In this document: positions 1-7,899 of the stretch, one piece after another
How positions within the stretch are numbered: position 1 is the stretch's first letter
Layout: the number at the start of each line of letters is the position of its first letter
Assembly: GCA_023416515.1 (NCBI GenBank)
Contig: JAEZHP010000049.1
Coordinates: forward strand, 1-45,504
DNA: 45,504 nt
Direction: 5' to 3'
DNA from: Pseudomonadota bacterium
GTDB lineage: Bacteria > Pseudomonadota > Alphaproteobacteria > Sphingomonadales > Sphingomonadaceae
Notes under the pieces: model-generated
Told to the model about the DNA's origin: nothing
What the model saw: only the letters and a program-made list of their open reading frames with translations
The model's database searches: none
Translations under genes and position numbers: made by a program

Positions 1-728
1 CTCGCCTCGCCGACGCCGACGCGTGCTCGGCCGCTGTTCGCGAGCACCGAGCGGACGTCGGCGAGGTCGAGATTGACCAGGCCGGGGGATGTGATGAGGT
101 CCGAGACGCTGCGGACGGTGCGATGAAGAACTTCATCGGAATGATTGAAGGCGTCCTTCAGCGTCATCGCCGGGTCCGCGACGCGGAACAGATTCTGGTT
201 GGGAACGACGATCAGGCTGTCGACCTGCTCCGCGAGGCGAGCCAGGCCCTCGTCGGCGGAGCGCATTCGGCGACGGCCTTCGAAAGCGAACGGCTTCGTG
301 ACGACCGCCACGGTGAGGATACCCAATCGGCGCGCGACCTGGGCCACCACCGGCGCTGCGCCGGTCCCCGTGCCGCCGCCCAAGCCGGCGGCGATGAAGC
401 ACATATGGGCGCCGTCCAGCGCGCGCTCGATGTCGCCGGCCGATTCCTCGGCTGCGATTCGGCCGAGGTCCGGGGCCGAGCCGGCGCCGAGGCCGCGGTT
501 GGAGCGGCCGATCTGGACGATCTCCTCGCACGAGCTGGCGCGCAACGCCTGGGCGTCCGTGTTGGCCGCGACGAAGCGGACTCCCAGCAACTCCTTGCGG
601 ATCATCGCCTCGACGGCATTGTTGCCCGCGCCGCCGACGCCGATGACGACGATCTCCGGCTCCAGCGACTCGGCCCGAGACCCGCTGGCCCGCTTGGCGA
701 AAGAAAAAACGCTATCCGTCACAACCAT
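1..728 (-). CDS. ftsZ: FtsZ-family tubulin-like GTPase, divergent paralogue (3' end beyond window)
   Basis: FtsZ polymerises at midcell and hydrolyses GTP. The 242 residues visible here contain the N-terminal nucleotide fold (IGVGGAGNNAV near 29-39), NTDAQAL (56-62), the tubulin signature GGGTGTG (117-123), and the start of the T7 region NLDLAD (219-224), which supplies the catalytic acids to the neighbouring subunit. ATG at 728 gives a short 24-residue tail before the fold. The T3-loop region reads RSNRGLGAGSAPDLGR, and PAMTLKDAFNHSDEVLHR replaces the more usual segment of division FtsZ. Upstream lies an oxidoreductase rather than ftsA/ftsQ, so this is probably not the dcw-cluster copy. The GTPase motifs look intact. 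The C-terminal peptide that binds ZipA/FtsA partners is outside the window. Confidence 0.9.
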   Translation of the reverse strand, partial: MVVTDSVFSFAKRASGSRAESLEPEIVVIGVGGAGNNAVEAMIRKELLGVRFVAANTDAQALRASSCEEIVQIGRSNRGLGAGSAPDLGRIAAEESAGDIERALDGAHMCFIAAGLGGGTGTGAAPVVAQVARRLGILTVAVVTKPFAFEGRRRMRSADEGLARLAEQVDSLIVVPNQNLFRVADPAMTLKDAFNHSDEVLHRTVRSVSDLITSPGLVNLDLADVRSVLANSGRARVGVGEA

Positions 729-824
729 GTACCCCGCCCACGACTCGGCCGAAGCTATGGGGCGTCGAATGGTTAACGGCCAATCCCGGGAATCTACTGC
801 CGTCTGCCCTGCCGGATGGCGCTG

Positions 825-2150
825 CTAGTCTTTGGCCAGTCTTGAAGCGACTCCAGCGACTTGGGTCCGGATGTCCGGAACCGCGACGATTTCCCAGAAA
901 GTGCCACGCGTGATCGGCCCGACCGCGAAGAGGCGCTGCTGGGCCTGGCCGTCGGCGGCGATCACCCTGGATTCGCTGTCGACGTCGATTCCGATTCCAA
1001 GCGGATCGGGGCGGATCGTCCCGGCCTGGACAAGGGCCCGAAGCAGGGGATCGCTGCTGCCGCGCAGATCCGCCTCCGGCCCGGTGCAATTGACGATTCG
1101 GGCGACCGTCACATGCTCCACCTCGGCCGCACCGCGCGCTCGCCAGGCGACGTCGACCCCGTCGGGTCGGTTCTCGGCGCTCGCCAGCTTTCCGGCCGCG
1201 ACCCGCAACTGGCCCGAATCCATCATGGCCTGGAGGCGGTCATGGATCTCAGGCGCAATTCGGTGGCGATGGACGTCCCACCACGGGCGCAGGTGACGCA
1301 GGAAACGGCCACGGACGTCGGGAGTCGCGGTCCGCCACAAATCCTGGGTGACCGGACGAAGTGCATCGACCGCCTGTCGCCATCCCGCGCTTTTGCCCTG
1401 GTCGCGGACCTCGCGAAGGAGCGCCGAGGCGATCGTCGTCGGAACTTCGCTTCGCGGCTGGGGCGGCGGGCCGGCGGCATGGGCGCGGGGGAGTAGACCG
1501 CGGCGCGACACCGCAAGGATGGGGCCGGTGAAGCCGCGCTGGTCGAGCAGAAGGACGAGGTCGACCATGGTGAGGCCGGTTCCGATCACCAGAACCTGGT
1601 CGTCGCTCGCCAGCCCGTCGGCCGCCCCGGGAAGCCAGGGATCGGCGAAGAAGCGCTCCGGAGGCAGGCCTGCCTCTGCAAGCATTCGCGGCGGCTTGGG
1701 AGGCGAATTGCCGACCGCCAGTGCGGCGGCGTCTGCCTCGACCCGCCCCCCGCCAACCAGGCTGATCGTCGCTCCAGCTGCCGTCGCGGCGACGTCGCTC
1801 GCCGCGTCCTCGATCAGCGTCAGCTTGCCCGCCGCTCCGGCGACCGCCTCGCGCAGCTGCTCCTGCACATATTCGGCATAGAGCAGGCGCGGCGCGAAGG
1901 TGGCGGCATCCCCGCCTCCTCGCGCTTCCAGCCAGCGCGCGAAATGGCCGGGATCGTCGGGATAGGCGCTCATTCCGCCGGCCCGGACGTTGAGCAGGTG
2001 GATGGCATGGGCAGCGCCGTAAGCGAGGCCGCGCCCCGGCTTGCCGCTCGGCTCTATCAGGGTGACGCGGGTGTCGCCCCGGCGAAGGAGCTGCACCGCG
2101 AGCATCGTTCCGGAAAAGCCGCCGCCGATGATCGCCACATGCCCGGTCAC
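825..2150 (-). CDS. FAD/NAD(P)-binding oxidoreductase (NAD_binding_9, HpyO-like)
   Basis: A 441-residue flavoprotein starting with GTG at 2150. The N-terminus HVAIIGGGFSGTMLA (residues 4-18) is a classic GxGxxG FAD-binding turn. GRGLAYG and HLLNVRAGGMSAYPDDP (about 39-67) are characteristic of the FAD-NAD(P)-binding family that includes urate hydroxylase HpyO and YdhS-like proteins. A second Rossmann motif, VLVIGTGLTMVD (about 187-198), should bind NAD(P)H. VNCTGPEADLRG near the C-terminus closes the FAD site. It lies 97 bases upstream of the ftsZ paralogue on the same strand, and the two may share a transcript. The substrate is unknown. The family call is firm; a specific reaction is not supported by the sequence. 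Confidence 0.85.
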   Translation of the reverse strand: MTGHVAIIGGGFSGTMLAVQLLRRGDTRVTLIEPSGKPGRGLAYGAAHAIHLLNVRAGGMSAYPDDPGHFARWLEARGGGDAATFAPRLLYAEYVQEQLREAVAGAAGKLTLIEDAASDVAATAAGATISLVGGGRVEADAAALAVGNSPPKPPRMLAEAGLPPERFFADPWLPGAADGLASDDQVLVIGTGLTMVDLVLLLDQRGFTGPILAVSRRGLLPRAHAAGPPPQPRSEVPTTIASALLREVRDQGKSAGWRQAVDALRPVTQDLWRTATPDVRGRFLRHLRPWWDVHRHRIAPEIHDRLQAMMDSGQLRVAAGKLASAENRPDGVDVAWRARGAAEVEHVTVARIVNCTGPEADLRGSSDPLLRALVQAGTIRPDPLGIGIDVDSESRVIAADGQAQQRLFAVGPITRGTFWEIVAVPDIRTQVAGVASRLAKD

Positions 2151-2182
2151 CGGCCGCTCCTGTCCACCCTGTCCTCAGGCCG

Positions 2183-2210
2183 CCCCTTGCGCTATGGAAG
2201 CGGCAAGGGG
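2183..2210. repeat. 8-bp inverted repeat between divergent genes
   Basis: CCCCTTGC (2183-2190) and GCAAGGGG (2203-2210) are perfect inverted arms around a 12-base spacer. They sit between the divergent starts of the oxidoreductase (2150) and the DUF6356 gene (2250). No T-run follows on either strand, so an operator or mRNA-leader hairpin is likelier than a terminator. Confidence 0.5.
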
Positions 2211-2249
2211 CCGAGCCTTTCGCCGGCCGTTCTAGACATGAGGTCGGGA

Positions 2250-2507
2250 ATGTCGAGCAGGGGTCGTTTCGGGGCCGGGCGCAGCCATCTGGACGAGGCC
2301 GGCATGGGCTATGGCGCGCATTTCAAGCGGGCTACCAGAGTAGGCACTCGCATGCTTGCGGCGGGCGGCGCCTGCCTCGTCCACGCCATCTTTCCAGGCA
2401 TCTTCACGGCGACCGCGACCAACACGATCGTGCGGCTCAACGACGAGCTGAAGAAGGGCCATAAGCCGGGCAAGCAGGAGCCCGCGCTACTCGAGTTCGA
2501 GATCTAG
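2250..2507 (+). CDS. DUF6356 family small membrane protein
   Basis: An 85-residue protein. ATG at 2250 was chosen because GAGG sits 6 bases upstream. An in-frame ATG at 2238 lacks such a site. The pattern resembles DUF6356 proteins of sphingomonads: a short head with HLDEAGMGYGAHFKRA, then one hydrophobic segment (about residues 34-57, MLAAGGACLVHAIFPGIFTA), then TNTIVRLNDELKKGHK and a charged tail. Members of this family have no known function. The hydrophobic stretch suggests a single inner-membrane helix. It stands alone between divergent or separately transcribed genes. The family call is from remembered pattern, not a search. Confidence 0.7.
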   Translation: MSSRGRFGAGRSHLDEAGMGYGAHFKRATRVGTRMLAAGGACLVHAIFPGIFTATATNTIVRLNDELKKGHKPGKQEPALLEFEI

Positions 2508-2607
2508 GAACCGTTGCGAGGCAAGTGCAGTCACTCGCCGGCCCGGCAAGCGCGACAGAAAGAGGCGCTCTTTTGCCAAACGCGGCCTCGCTACCTAGCT
2601 AGGCGGC

Positions 2608-3360
2608 ATGGATGAGCTGCCGCCCCCCGTTCCCGCCGCGACATTGGTGTTGATGCGGGAGGTGCCTGGCGGCCCGCCCGAACTGCTCATGATGGAGCGG
2701 CCCGGCCATATGGCGTTCGCCGCCGGCGCGCTCGTCTTCCCGGGCGGACGCATCGATCCTCAAGACCTGGAAGCGGCCAACCGGCTCGGCGACGGCAGCG
2801 AGATGCTTGCGGCGCGGATCGCGGCGGTGCGCGAGACGATCGAGGAAACCGGCATCGCGCCGGTTCCCGGAATAAGCACCGAGAAGCTCGAGACGCTTCG
2901 AAGCGGTCTGTTCGGCGGCCGCGACTTCGCCGGCCTGCTCGAGGAAGCGGGCTTGCCGATCGATCTCACCGGCCTCGTTCCGTTCGCGCGCTGGTGCCCG
3001 AACTTCCGCGAGACCCGCCGCTTCGACGCGACCTTCTTTCTCGCCGCCGCGCCCGACGGGGCAGGGGAGCCGTCGCCGCAGCCGGGCGAGGTGACCCGCG
3101 CCTTTTGGGCGAGCGCTCGCGGCGTGCTCGCGGATCTCGATGCTGGGCGCGCCCACGCCATCTTCCCGACCCGCCGCAACCTCGAGCGGCTGGCGCTCTA
3201 CGGCTCGTTCGCGGAGGCGCGCGAGGACTCCGAGCGCCACGAGCTTCGCACGATCACGCCCTGGGTCGAGGAACGGGACGGGCGCCGCTGGGTCTGCATC
3301 CCCGACGATCTCGGCTACCCGGTCACCGCCGAGCCGCTGGAAACCGCGCGCCGCCGTTGA
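2608..3360 (+). CDS. Nudix hydrolase (NUDT19/CoA-type)
   Basis: A 250-residue Nudix-fold enzyme that would cleave nucleoside-diphosphate-linked substrates. LVFPGGRIDPQD (residues 42-53) begins the Nudix box and RETIEETGI (75-83) supplies the metal-binding glutamates. About 27 residues separate the glycine pair from RETIEE, longer than the classic box and as in NUDT7/NUDT8/NUDT19-like proteins, several of which act on CoA derivatives. Later segments LVPFARWCPN and RRFDATFFLAAAP fit that subgroup. ATG at 2608 is the only reasonable start. It is followed closely by recJ on the same strand with a weak hairpin between them. Substrate identity is inference only. Confidence 0.85.
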   Translation: MDELPPPVPAATLVLMREVPGGPPELLMMERPGHMAFAAGALVFPGGRIDPQDLEAANRLGDGSEMLAARIAAVRETIEETGIAPVPGISTEKLETLRSGLFGGRDFAGLLEEAGLPIDLTGLVPFARWCPNFRETRRFDATFFLAAAPDGAGEPSPQPGEVTRAFWASARGVLADLDAGRAHAIFPTRRNLERLALYGSFAEAREDSERHELRTITPWVEERDGRRWVCIPDDLGYPVTAEPLETARRR

Positions 3361-3385
3361 GCGGCTTATCCACAATCAAAGCCGC
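3361..3385 (+). terminator. Weak hairpin after the Nudix gene
   Basis: GCGGCTT (3361-3367) and AAGCCGC (3379-3385) form a 7-bp stem with an 11-base loop directly after the Nudix stop codon. CTTTA follows, which is only a poor U-tract. It may act as a weak terminator or attenuator before recJ. Confidence 0.35.
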
Positions 3386-3438
3386 CTTTACCCTCGCGCG
3401 GGATTCACCTGCGAGTCGCAGTAGGTTAGGTTGGTGCC

Positions 3439-5214
3439 ATGCTGATGGCGTCTACCTTGGTTTGTGGCATTGAGCGGTCGCTCGGCGGCCAGGCATGGCG
3501 CTGGCGTCACAGCGCCGCCGACGCGACCGACGACAGCTTCAAGCCGGACGATCTCATCGATCAAATCTTGATGGCGCGCGGGGTCACGCGCGACGAACTG
3601 CCGCGTCACCGCACGCCGACCATCCGCGGCTTCATGCCCGATCCCGCGATCTTCCGCGACATGGAGGCCGCCGCGGCGCGCCTCGCCGACGCGGTCCAAG
3701 CTGGCGAGCCTGTCACCATTTTCGGCGATTATGACGTCGATGGCGCGACCTCGGCCGCGTTGTTGATCCGCCTGCTTCGCCAACTCGGACTCAAGCCCGG
3801 CGCCTATATCCCCGACCGGCTGATGGAGGGCTACGGTCCGTCCGGAGCGGCCCTGGTTCGAATCGTCGAGGGCGGCACCAGGCTCATCGTCACGGTCGAT
3901 TGCGGCGCTCAGGCCTTCGATGCGCTCGCCGAAGCCAAGGCGGCCGGCGCCGAAGTAATCGTCGTTGATCATCACCAGTGCGCTTCACGGCTTCCGGAAG
4001 CCTATGCGCTCGTCAATCCGAACCGGCTTGACGAAGCGGAGGAAGCGGCCGCGCATGGACACCTCGCCGCGGTCGGGGTCGCCTTCCTGCTTGGCGCCGC
4101 GCTGCTTCGCACCCTGCGCGCCCGAGGCTATTTCGGAACGCGCGCCGAGCCCAAGCTGATTGAGCTTCTCGACCTCGTCGCTCTCGGCACCGTCGCCGAC
4201 GTGGCGCAGTTGCGGGGCCTCAACCGCGCATTCGTGGCGCAGGGGCTCAAGGTTATGGCACAGCGCCGCAACATCGGCATGGCGGCGCTGATCGATGCCT
4301 CGCGGCTGACCCGTGCACCGGCCTGCTCCGATCTCGGCTTCGCCCTCGGTCCGCGGATCAACGCTGCGGGCCGGGTCGGCACGTCCGACCTCGGGGTCCG
4401 CCTGCTCACCACCGAGGATCCGCTCGAGGCGGCGGCGATCGCGGTCGAGCTCGACCATCACAACGAAGAGCGGCGCGCGATCGAGATGCTGGTGACCGAG
4501 GCGGCGCAGGCCGCAGCAGCGCACCAGGACAATCGCTCGGTCGTGATCACGGCCGGCGCCGGCTGGCATCCGGGCGTAATCGGAATTGTCGCCGGACGCC
4601 TCAAGGAGAAGGCCGGGCGCCCTGCCATCGTCATCGCGCTCGACGGCGCCGGCGTCGGCAAGGGCTCGGGCCGCTCGATTTCGGGCGTGGATCTCGGCGC
4701 GGCCGTGCTCGCGGCGAAGGACAGCGGCCTGCTCATCGCAGGCGGCGGCCACGCCATGGCGGCCGGACTCACCGTCGCGGCGGACAAGGTGGACGCGCTG
4801 TCCGATTTCCTGGAGGAGCGGCTGGCAGGCGACGTCGCCCGCGCCCGCGAAGACCGAAGCCTGCTGATCGACGCTGCGCTCGCCTGCGGGGGCATCTGCC
4901 CGGACCTGTGCGACGCGCTTGAGGCGGGCGGTCCCTATGGCGCGGGCTGGCCGGCGCCTCGCGTCGTCGCCGGCCCCGCCAAGGTGATCAAGGCGGACGT
5001 TGTCGGAAGCGGCCATATCAGGCTTCTGGTCAGCGGCGAGGACGGCCGGCGCGTGAAGGCGGTCGGCTTCCGAATGGCCGACCAGGATTTGGGCCAGGCA
5101 CTGCTCGCCGCGGGCGGACGCAAGCTATGGCTCGCCGGCCGGATGAAGCGTGACGACTGGAACGGGCGCGCCTCGGCGGAACTCCATCTCGACGACGCCG
5201 CTTTCGCCGACTGA
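3439..5214 (+). CDS. recJ: Single-stranded-DNA-specific exonuclease RecJ
   Basis: RecJ degrades single-stranded DNA 5' to 3' in RecFOR recombination, mismatch repair and fork restart. The 591 residues match the usual length. DHH-superfamily motifs are visible: motif I FGDYDVDG (95-102), motif II VTVDCG (151-156) with its aspartate, and motif III VVDHH (175-179), which together bind the two catalytic metals. GPRINAAGRVG lies in the core. GGGHAMAAG marks the DHHA1 domain, and the C-terminal 120 residues form the OB-fold. ATG at 3439 was taken. No key residue is missing. The gene ends 54 bases before tRNA-Glu. Confidence 0.95.
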   Translation: MLMASTLVCGIERSLGGQAWRWRHSAADATDDSFKPDDLIDQILMARGVTRDELPRHRTPTIRGFMPDPAIFRDMEAAAARLADAVQAGEPVTIFGDYDVDGATSAALLIRLLRQLGLKPGAYIPDRLMEGYGPSGAALVRIVEGGTRLIVTVDCGAQAFDALAEAKAAGAEVIVVDHHQCASRLPEAYALVNPNRLDEAEEAAAHGHLAAVGVAFLLGAALLRTLRARGYFGTRAEPKLIELLDLVALGTVADVAQLRGLNRAFVAQGLKVMAQRRNIGMAALIDASRLTRAPACSDLGFALGPRINAAGRVGTSDLGVRLLTTEDPLEAAAIAVELDHHNEERRAIEMLVTEAAQAAAAHQDNRSVVITAGAGWHPGVIGIVAGRLKEKAGRPAIVIALDGAGVGKGSGRSISGVDLGAAVLAAKDSGLLIAGGGHAMAAGLTVAADKVDALSDFLEERLAGDVARAREDRSLLIDAALACGGICPDLCDALEAGGPYGAGWPAPRVVAGPAKVIKADVVGSGHIRLLVSGEDGRRVKAVGFRMADQDLGQALLAAGGRKLWLAGRMKRDDWNGRASAELHLDDAAFAD

Positions 5215-5221
5215 CGGCGGC

Positions 5222-5249
5222 TTGACCCCCTCCGCGACACGCCTTAAGT
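5222..5249 (+). promoter_or_regulatory. Putative promoter of tRNA-Glu
   Basis: TTGACC (5222-5227) and TTAAGT (5244-5249) are separated by 16 bases. A GC-rich discriminator follows, and the tRNA begins about 20 bases downstream. The -35 is good and the -10 moderate; the position is right for a short tRNA leader. Confidence 0.4.
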
Positions 5250-5268
5250 GCCCCGGCTCCGGCTAAAC

Positions 5269-5343
5269 GGCCCCTTCGTCTAGCGGTTAGGACGCGGCCC
5301 TTTCACGGCTGAAACACGGGTTCGATTCCCGTAGGGGTCACCA
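5269..5343 (+). tRNA. tRNA-Glu (anticodon TTC)
   Basis: A complete 75-base cloverleaf with encoded CCA. The acceptor arm GGCCCCT pairs with AGGGGTC (5333-5339, one G-T pair). The anticodon loop CTTTCAC is at 5300-5306 with TTC at 5302-5304. The T-arm contains the standard GGTTCGATTCC. The sequence is close to bacterial tRNA-Glu. No duplicated 3' end was seen nearby, so there is no sign that this tRNA carries an integrated element. Confidence 0.97.
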
Positions 5344-5489
5344 CAGCGCCTGAGCGGCGCAAACCCTGCAAGCCGCACCCTTTCAATCGCGTCCAGCTGC
5401 TCGATAAGGCCGGCCAGCTTCAAATCCGTGGCGAACCCGTCCAATCTGTTCGCCAATCAGGAAATCCAGACAGACTGAAGGGTTCGCCA

Positions 5490-6395
5490 GTGCGCCTCCG
5501 GCACATGGAAATTTTCCACGCCGTCTATACCAGCGGCTCGATCAGCGCGGCCGCTCGGTCGCTTGGAATTTCGCAGCCATCGGTCAGCAAGATGCTTCGT
5601 CATGCCGAGGACCAGCTCGGTTATCCGCTCTTCAAGCTGGTGCGGGGGCGACTGGTCGCCAGCGACGAGGCGCACTTCCTGTTCCGGGAGTCGGGTGACG
5701 TCTTCGATCGCCTCGCGTCGCTTCAGCAGACGGCGCGCAACCTTCGCGGCTCGGGGGCTGGTCACCTGCGACTGGCGGTTGTTCCGTCGCTCGGGCTCAG
5801 CGTGACGCCGCGCGCGATCGCCGATTTCCGCCGAAGCAATCCCAATGTGACGTTCGAAGTGCAGACGCTTCACCATGACGACCTGGTGAGGTCGCTCCAC
5901 GAGCGGCGCAGCGACATCGCCATTGCCTATGACCCGCCGCCGCATCCGCGGCTCGCTGCCCGCTCGATCGGCTCAGGTGAGCTTGCGGTGTTGTTCCGGA
6001 AAGGCTCCATCTCACCGGCGCCGGCTCGGCTGCCGCTCTCCGTCCTGCAAAAGCAGGAACTGATCGGAGTCACCACGAGCGGACCGATCGGGGACCTGTT
6101 CGCCGAAGCCGCTTCAAGAATAGGGCTGTCGGTCCGCGAAGCTGTTTCCGTACAGACGTTCTACATCGCGGCGGCGCTCGTCCAATATGGCGCGGGGACA
6201 ACGGTCGTGGACGAGTTCACCGCGCGGGCCTGGGCCGGGGGCGAGCTCGATTTCAGGTATCTGGACCCGCCGCTGCGTTTCTCGGTGAGTTGCGTGACCC
6301 TGGAGGAACGGCCGCTGTCCAAGGTCCAGACCCGCTTCGTCGAGACGCTCGCGAGGGAACTGGCGTCGTCGACAGCCCATAGCCGGCAGCTATAG
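5490..6395 (+). CDS. LysR-family transcriptional regulator
   Basis: A 301-residue LysR-type regulator. The N-terminal winged helix-turn-helix is clear: MEIFHAVYTSGSISAAARS (6-24) and LGISQPSVSKMLRHAEDQLG (25-44). It is followed by the linker helix and a periplasmic-binding-protein-like effector domain (LRLAVVPSLGLSVTPRAIADF from about 93). A GTG start at 5490 is used; ATG at 5505 is an alternative. It lies 143 bases upstream of the DadA-like gene on the same strand, at the head of the amino-acid cluster, so it probably controls that cluster in response to an amino acid. The effector domain resembles the NocR/OccR/ArgP-like branch only loosely. The effector is unknown. Confidence 0.9.
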   Translation: MRLRHMEIFHAVYTSGSISAAARSLGISQPSVSKMLRHAEDQLGYPLFKLVRGRLVASDEAHFLFRESGDVFDRLASLQQTARNLRGSGAGHLRLAVVPSLGLSVTPRAIADFRRSNPNVTFEVQTLHHDDLVRSLHERRSDIAIAYDPPPHPRLAARSIGSGELAVLFRKGSISPAPARLPLSVLQKQELIGVTTSGPIGDLFAEAASRIGLSVREAVSVQTFYIAAALVQYGAGTTVVDEFTARAWAGGELDFRYLDPPLRFSVSCVTLEERPLSKVQTRFVETLARELASSTAHSRQL

Positions 6396-6538
6396 GGCTC
6401 CAAAGAATTTGAAGTAACCCTGCTCCACTAGACTGATAGGATCGGTCCATCGAAGAGCTGCGGCAAGCGCAGCCGAACGAGGGGCTGAAAGCATTATGGG
6501 ATCGTGGCGCCACGCTGGCTCCGCTGGAAGGGCGGGGC

Positions 6539-7762
6539 GTGAGTGATGCTTGCGACGCGCTCGTGGTCGGTGCGGGGGTGGTCGGAGTGACGACCGCTTA
6601 TGCGCTGGCCTCGCGCGGCCTCTCCGTAACGCTGGTCGACGCCGCCGAAGAGCCGGCACGAGGCACCTCCTATGCCAACGGGGCTCAGCTCAGCTACGTC
6701 TATACCGACGCGCTGGCCTCGCCGGGGCTCCTTCGCAACCTTCCCACCCTTGCGCTGGCGCTTGATCCGGCTTTCCGCCTGCGACCGAGCGTCGATCCCG
6801 ACTTTCTTCGGTGGGGTCTGACTTTTCTGCGCAACTGCACGACGCTTCGGTTTCGCCGAAACACGCTCGAGGGGCTGAAGCTCGGCCTCGAATCGCGGGC
6901 GGCGATGGACCGGCTGTTGGAGCGCCACCCGCTCGAATTCGGACACAGCGTCTCGGGCAAGCTGCACCTCCTCAAGGGCAGAGCCGCGGTGGATGCCGCG
7001 CGAGACCTGGTGCGGCTGAAGCGACAGGCCGGAGCGGAGCAGGAACTGATCGGTCCCGAGGAAGCCGCCTGGCTCGAGCCTGCGATCGCGAGCCGGGTCG
7101 CGGATTTTGATGCCGCCGTCTATTCGCCCCAGGAGGAAGTCGGCGATCCCTTCCTGTTCTGCGCCGCCTTAGTCGACCGCCTTCGCGCCGAATATGGAGT
7201 CACGACGCGCTTTTCCACGCGCATCGACCGGCTGGAGTCGGACCCGGGCGGCAGCAGCGCCGTAACCAGCGAGGGGCAAAGGATCGAGGCCCGCAGTGTC
7301 GTCGTGTGCACCGGCATCGAGACCCAGAGCCTGCTGAGGCACAACCGCATCAAGGTGCCGATCTGGCCGATGAAGGGCTATTCGGTCACCGCGGATCCGG
7401 GACCTGAAGCGCCACGTATCAGCATCACCGACGTCTCCCGCAAGGTCGTCTTTTGCAGCCTGTCGGGGAAGATCCGGGTGGCGGGGCTGGCCGACCTCGG
7501 CAGCCGCGACATCCGGGTCAACAAGCGGCGGCTCGCCAGCCTGGTCAGCGCCGCGCGCTCGTCCTTGCCGCGGGCGGTCGACTATTCGAGGATCAAGTCG
7601 GCCTGGGCGGGCCTTCGGCCGATGACTCCGTCGTCGCTCCCGATCATCCGCCGCGAGCAGAATGGAATGGTCCTCAATGTCGGCCACGGAGCGCTCGGCT
7701 GGACCTATGCCATGGGTGCCGCCGAACGCGCCGCCGACCTGGTGACGGAGCGGCCATGCTGA
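6539..7762 (+). CDS. dadA: FAD-dependent D-amino acid dehydrogenase (DadA-like)
   Basis: DadA oxidises D-amino acids to 2-oxo acids and ammonia at the inner membrane, passing electrons to the respiratory chain. The 407 residues carry the FAD Rossmann motif VVGAGVVGVTTAYALA (8-23). The acidic strand end LVDAAEEPARGTSYANG matches the EqxxGxG-xANG pattern of DadA. The C-terminal FAD contact is NVGHGALGWTYAMGAA. A GTG start at 6539 sits just after a purine-rich GGAAGG. It follows a LysR regulator and precedes a TonB receptor and an N-acyl-D-amino-acid deacylase, a context that fits D-amino-acid use. DadA versus another DAO-family oxidase is not settled by sequence alone; context favours DadA. The frame is open about 31 codons upstream without a usable start. 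Confidence 0.85.
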   Translation: MSDACDALVVGAGVVGVTTAYALASRGLSVTLVDAAEEPARGTSYANGAQLSYVYTDALASPGLLRNLPTLALALDPAFRLRPSVDPDFLRWGLTFLRNCTTLRFRRNTLEGLKLGLESRAAMDRLLERHPLEFGHSVSGKLHLLKGRAAVDAARDLVRLKRQAGAEQELIGPEEAAWLEPAIASRVADFDAAVYSPQEEVGDPFLFCAALVDRLRAEYGVTTRFSTRIDRLESDPGGSSAVTSEGQRIEARSVVVCTGIETQSLLRHNRIKVPIWPMKGYSVTADPGPEAPRISITDVSRKVVFCSLSGKIRVAGLADLGSRDIRVNKRRLASLVSAARSSLPRAVDYSRIKSAWAGLRPMTPSSLPIIRREQNGMVLNVGHGALGWTYAMGAAERAADLVTERPC

Positions 7763-7816
7763 ACCGTCTTGTCCACGGCAGACATCGCGTGCAACATCGC
7801 CGTCTGCAGGGGGAAA

Positions 7817-7835
7817 ACGGCCGTCACTCGGCCGT
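7817..7835 (+). repeat. Hairpin between dadA and the TonB receptor
   Basis: ACGGCCG (7817-7823) and CGGCCGT (7829-7835) form a 7-bp stem with a 5-base loop. No T-run follows. It may be an mRNA stabilising or attenuating structure in the 137-base gap. Confidence 0.4.
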
Positions 7836-7899
7836 CTGCTACCGAAATCGCAATCTCCGAGCAGCCCAGGCTGCCGATCCTTTCAGGGGGACAATAGCT

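Noticed and set aside
3366..3374. A perfect DnaA box TTATCCACA after the Nudix gene
   Set aside because: It is single, with no partner boxes, AT-rich unwinding region or origin genes nearby. One such 9-mer in 45 kb is near chance expectation, and it lies in the loop side of a hairpin.
5269..5343. tRNA-Glu as an attachment site for an integrated element
   Set aside because: No integrase gene and no repeat of the tRNA 3' end was seen in the window.
5344..5460. A minus-strand open frame of about 40 codons beside tRNA-Glu, ending inside the tRNA
   Set aside because: It is short, has only a TTG start and no recognisable similarity; open frames of this size are common at this GC.
7453..7899. An extended start for the TonB receptor inside dadA
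   Set aside because: The extension is out of frame with dadA, and ATG 7900 has a strong ribosome site and begins a clear signal peptide.
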